64,000 nucleotides of DNA from Flavobacteriia bacterium. GTDB lineage: Bacteria > Bacteroidota > Bacteroidia > Flavobacteriales_D > Crocinitomicaceae. The notes beneath the pieces are model-generated. The model saw only the letters and a program-made list of their open reading frames with translations, ran no database searches and had not been told where the DNA came from. Both the position numbers and the translations under genes were made by a program. Positions 62,201-64,000 of the stretch are shown piece after piece. Position 1 is the stretch's first letter; each line of letters opens with the position of its first letter. The stretch spans positions 1 through 64,000 of the forward strand of contig CANLGD010000007.1 in NCBI GenBank assembly GCA_947490145.1. Direction: 5' to 3'.

Positions 62201-62785
62201 TCCATTCTTAGTTTCAATAATTAAATTTCCTGCTTTGTTAATTTGAATTCTTTTTTGTCCAACATATTCCAACTGAATCAAAGCTGGATTTATATTTGCT
62301 TGAACATGAAATTCATATTTTAATTGCTCTTTTTCTTCAATTAATTTTAAATCAATTCCCGAATATAAATCTTTTAAAGTTGCTTCATGATAGGCTTTAA
62401 CATTTCCTTGCCATTTTGATTTATCCTTACCAAGAAAAAAATTATAATAGGAATCAATAGTTTTTTCTTTTTGAATTGATTTTATTTCATTTGAACCTAA
62501 AAAATTTAAGTGAATTGCGTCTTGAGTATATTTTTGAGAATTTTCGTTACTTTCTTTGAAATTTGCGTGTGCTTTTTGATAATTGGAATAATCAGCTAAA
62601 TGAAATAACATTTTGTGTTGCTGAATCCATAAATTTCCTCCTTGGAATTGACTTTTAAAAAGTATTTCTTTCTCCCATTGTCCATTATTTTCAATAAAAG
62701 CGTGATGTATGGAATGTTTGTGTTCAATTTCTTGCGAAAAAGAAAGCAAGTCAAAAATTAAAAATAATCCTAATAAAATTCTCAT
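59213..62785 (-). CDS. Large surface protein: SBBP repeats, PKD-like domain, T9SS type-B sorting domain
   Basis: 1190 residues. Signal peptide LLGLFLIFDLLSFSQ. About 25-250: DUF7948-like part (HHAFIENNGQWEKEILFKSQ..). About 250-760: SBBP-type beta-propeller repeats, with DAFISKYSADGTTMIWTTFLGG, IYVAKISSNGQNLLASTYVGG, DGVIFKLNPDFSALLFSTYMGG and so on. About 770-870: PKD domain (FWVFGNGDTSSVIFSP). About 870-1100: Ig-like repeats with paired cysteines. Last 85 residues: gliding-motility-type C-terminal domain (IFIPNAFSPNQKGKNEVFYVRG, VFDRWGEMVFESTD, GRKLDPDVFDYYVEV). Exported by T9SS to the surface; likely adhesin or structural. No PorP/SprF partner beside it. Confidence 0.93.
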   Translation of the reverse strand: MRILLGLFLIFDLLSFSQEIEHKHSIHHAFIENNGQWEKEILFKSQFQGGNLWIQQHKMLFHLADYSNYQKAHANFKESNENSQKYTQDAIHLNFLGSNEIKSIQKEKTIDSYYNFFLGKDKSKWQGNVKAYHEATLKDLYSGIDLKLIEEKEQLKYEFHVQANINPALIQLEYVGQKRIQINKAGNLIIETKNGIIQENKPYSYQIINGKIVEVKCDFALKGNKISFELGKYNADFQLIIDPVLVFATYCGSVTDNFGMTATYGHDGTAYSAGTVYGNAYPTPNNSAYDVNSNFTIPNVSNSVTTDAFISKYSADGTTMIWTTFLGGGDDNQGTETAHSLICDKQNNLYIYGATSSVDFPIQGGFQGTHGGGQFLSVAFNGSNFGAQGTDIYVAKISSNGQNLLASTYVGGSENDGVNYSEFGRAGNYGNVIYYDSLTSNYGDQFRGEIMLDSLNNVLIGSCTRSTNFPTLNAIQNANAGMQDGVIFKLNPDFSALLFSTYMGGTNNDAIYSIKIDSSFNMVFAGGTSSNDLPQTVGAWQNAYNGGVADGFVGKLNPAGSILQRISYLGEADYDQALFVEIDRNDNVFLLGQSRGGTFEVLNAAFVNPNSGQFICKLSPDLTTLQNSTVFGNGNAAVNISPSAFLVDICGNMYVSGWGANILQGVQLSGMPISPDAFLSNSPNGFDFYLMVVERDFTGLKYGSYLGGNQAQEHVDGGTSRFDKNGVVYQSVCGGCGGNSDFPTSNNAWSNQNLSSNCNNLIFKFDFQLVLDADFTASIEIGCAPLSVTFQNNTIASDEYFWVFGNGDTSSVIFSPTIIFDSAGIYNVFLVSKDSVCLLVDTAKTTIVVGSPFNHIVSNDTLMCESNFIELLALTGGIADNFIWSSNRNFTDTLNANSADSIFSVFPVNQVQTFYVKMSNFGCSKIDSVVVSLTSAGFDLIGSAYVCQNEDFIANAVNNSGFIYTYSWYPSSLIETQISQTSVSAITTQAAYLFVDVISSNGCNFTDSILINVSPVNSILINASASDTLILEGTQTTLFASPSGNYIYSWTPTNALTSPNFQSTLATVSEKTTFEVTITDGTCSASDTISIYCYNNECKPPNIFIPNAFSPNQKGKNEVFYVRGPQITKMLLRVFDRWGEMVFESTDPLIGWDGTFKGRKLDPDVFDYYVEVTCIEGNTEIFKGNVTILK

Positions 62786-62809
62786 AATTTGAAAAGCAAT
62801 AAAAAAATG

Positions 62810-62817
62810 TAAATTTG
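62810..62817 (+). promoter_or_regulatory. Putative -7 element for the FAD-linked oxidase
   Basis: TAAATTTG, exact TAnnTTTG, 40 nt before the ATG at 62858. Confidence 0.45.
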
Positions 62818-62857
62818 TATAAAAATAGCAAAAAAATTAAATCAAAATCCGTTTTAG

Positions 62858-64000
62858 ATGAATTTTAAAAAAATTAATGCTCAAGATATTTCCTTTTTCG
62901 AAAAAAATTTTCCAAATAGATGTTTCTATGATGCTGATTCCATAAAAGAATATGGACATGATGAAACAGAAGATTTAAATTTTCCACCAGATGTTGTTTT
63001 GAAACCAGAAAACACTTTGGAAGTTTCTGAAATCATGAAATATTGTTTTGAAAATAATATTTGTGTCACTCCAGCTGGCGCTAGAACGGGATTAAGCGGT
63101 GGAATGTTACCAATTTTTGGAGGTGTTTTACTTTCTATGGAAAAATTCAATAAAATCTTAGATATTGACGAAAAAAATCATCAAGTAACAACTGAGCCTG
63201 GTGTAATTACGCAAGTTTTGCAAAATACTGTGAAAGAAAAAGGCTTGTTTTATCCGCCAGATCCTGCGAGCAAAGGAAGTTGTTTTATTGGTGGAAATGT
63301 TTCAGAAAATTCGGGTGGACCGAAAGCTGTAAAATACGGTGTAACAAAAGATTATGTTTTAAATTTAGAAATTGTGTTGCCAAATGGCGAAATTATGTGG
63401 ACTGGAGCAAATGTTATTAAAAATGCAACTGGTTATAATTTAACGCAATTAATTACAGGAAGTGAAGGAACTTTGGCTATAATTACCAAAATTGTTTTAA
63501 GGTTAATACCTCATCCGACCCAAGATTTATTGATGCTAGTGCCTTTTTATGATGCACAAAAAGCTTGTGAAGCTGTTGCTGCAATTTTTCAAGCAGGAAT
63601 CACACCAAGTGGTTTGGAATTTATGGAGCGAGACGCCATTTTATGGACCTTACCTTATGAACCTGAAACAGTTATCGAAGTGAAAGATTCACACCAAGCG
63701 CATTTATTGATTGAAGTAGATGGCTTTGATCAAGAAGTCTTAATGAAGGAATGTGAAAAAATAATGGATGTTTTAGCGAATTTTGATACATATGAAATTT
63801 TATTTGCGGAAAATCAAGCGCAAAAAGATCAATTGTGGAAATTAAGACGAAAAGTTGGTGAAGCAGTAAAATCACATTCAATTTACAAAGAAGAAGACAC
63901 TGTTGTGCCAAGATTTGCCTTGCCAAAATGTTTGGAAGCTGTTAAAACTATCGGAGCAAAATATGGTTTTAAATCTGTTTGCTACGGTCACGCTGGCGAC
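62858..64000 (+). CDS. FAD-linked oxidase, GlcD/lactate dehydrogenase type, 3' truncated
   Basis: 381 codons are visible; the frame is open to the window end, so the C-terminus is missing. FAD_binding_4 (PCMH) domain: DVVLKPENTLEVSEIMKYCFE, CVTPAGARTGLSGG, TEPGVITQVLQNTVKEKGLFYPPDPASKGSC, GNVSENSGGPKAVKYG, KNATGYNLTQLITGSEGTLAI. The C-terminal oxidase domain starts about residue 215 and the last bases encode GHAGD, the start of the GHAGDGNLH motif. The family oxidises 2-hydroxy acids such as glycolate or D-lactate with FAD. Substrate unknown. Divergent from the 1190-residue surface protein with about 70 bp between. Confidence 0.92.
   Translation, partial: MNFKKINAQDISFFEKNFPNRCFYDADSIKEYGHDETEDLNFPPDVVLKPENTLEVSEIMKYCFENNICVTPAGARTGLSGGMLPIFGGVLLSMEKFNKILDIDEKNHQVTTEPGVITQVLQNTVKEKGLFYPPDPASKGSCFIGGNVSENSGGPKAVKYGVTKDYVLNLEIVLPNGEIMWTGANVIKNATGYNLTQLITGSEGTLAIITKIVLRLIPHPTQDLLMLVPFYDAQKACEAVAAIFQAGITPSGLEFMERDAILWTLPYEPETVIEVKDSHQAHLLIEVDGFDQEVLMKECEKIMDVLANFDTYEILFAENQAQKDQLWKLRRKVGEAVKSHSIYKEEDTVVPRFALPKCLEAVKTIGAKYGFKSVCYGHAGD

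Overview
The window looks like a chromosomal segment of a low-GC member of the Bacteroidota, most likely order Flavobacteriales. Evidence: type IX secretion (T9SS) sorting domains of both classes (A at 56751-58988, B at 26583-26999 and 59213-62785), a PorP/SprF protein, a short primary sigma factor without region 1.1, a fused branched-chain 2-oxoacid dehydrogenase E1, leucine dehydrogenase, a long GAPDH, and many starts preceded by the Bacteroidota -7 element TAnnTTTG instead of Shine-Dalgarno sites. I found no tRNA, rRNA, CRISPR array, transposase or prophage gene. The first and last genes are cut by the window edges.

Layout. 1-6338: FAD oxidoreductase 3' part, a glycosyltransferase, then a minus-strand run of acyl-CoA carboxylase beta, ElaA-like acetyltransferase and M13 peptidase. 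6339-6961: non-coding structured element with terminal inverted repeats. 6962-12142: gcvT, two envelope proteins, and the minus-strand operon leucine dehydrogenase-nusB-DUF1573-yajC. 12236-20410: ABC exporter, mtaB, fused E1, a three-gene exported Cys-containing module, a thioredoxin-like protein. 20443-24424 (minus): rpsP-rimM-trmN6 and uvrB. 24562-28845: TerC, a PorP/SprF protein with a tiny type-B sorting-domain protein, dinB, cyclophilin. 28918-33335 (minus): degenerate patatin, M23/LysM peptidase, two FKBP lipoproteins and nrnA. 33696-41613: tsaD-rRNA methylase-dapA (minus) and divergent tamB. 41786-45445: small surface-polysaccharide islet (flippase, FkbM methyltransferase, glycosyltransferase). 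45511-49441: DEAD-box helicase, rpoD, gap. 49694-56536: GT2 and UPF0104 membrane protein, ruvC, 3-hydroxyacyl-CoA dehydrogenase, GH25 lysozyme, CoA transferase, acetyltransferase, small membrane protein. 56751-64000: two large T9SS cargo proteins and a GlcD-type FAD oxidase cut by the window end.

Themes: branched-chain amino-acid catabolism is spread over the window (leucine dehydrogenase, fused E1, methylcrotonyl-CoA-carboxylase-like beta subunit, 3-hydroxyacyl-CoA dehydrogenase). A second theme is envelope and secretion (YajC, TamB, PorP/SprF, T9SS cargo, periplasmic FKBPs, M23/GH25 enzymes, surface glycans). The remainder is housekeeping translation and repair. The most unusual signals are non-coding or small: the 6.4-6.8 kb element, a family of heptanucleotide TTATGAN tandem repeats after stop codons (one block supplies a stop codon, two form an inverted pair), an octanucleotide repeat inside an rRNA methylase gene, a hairpin abutting the nrnA start, face-to-face promoters, and a nearly passenger-less type-B T9SS protein translationally coupled to PorP/SprF.
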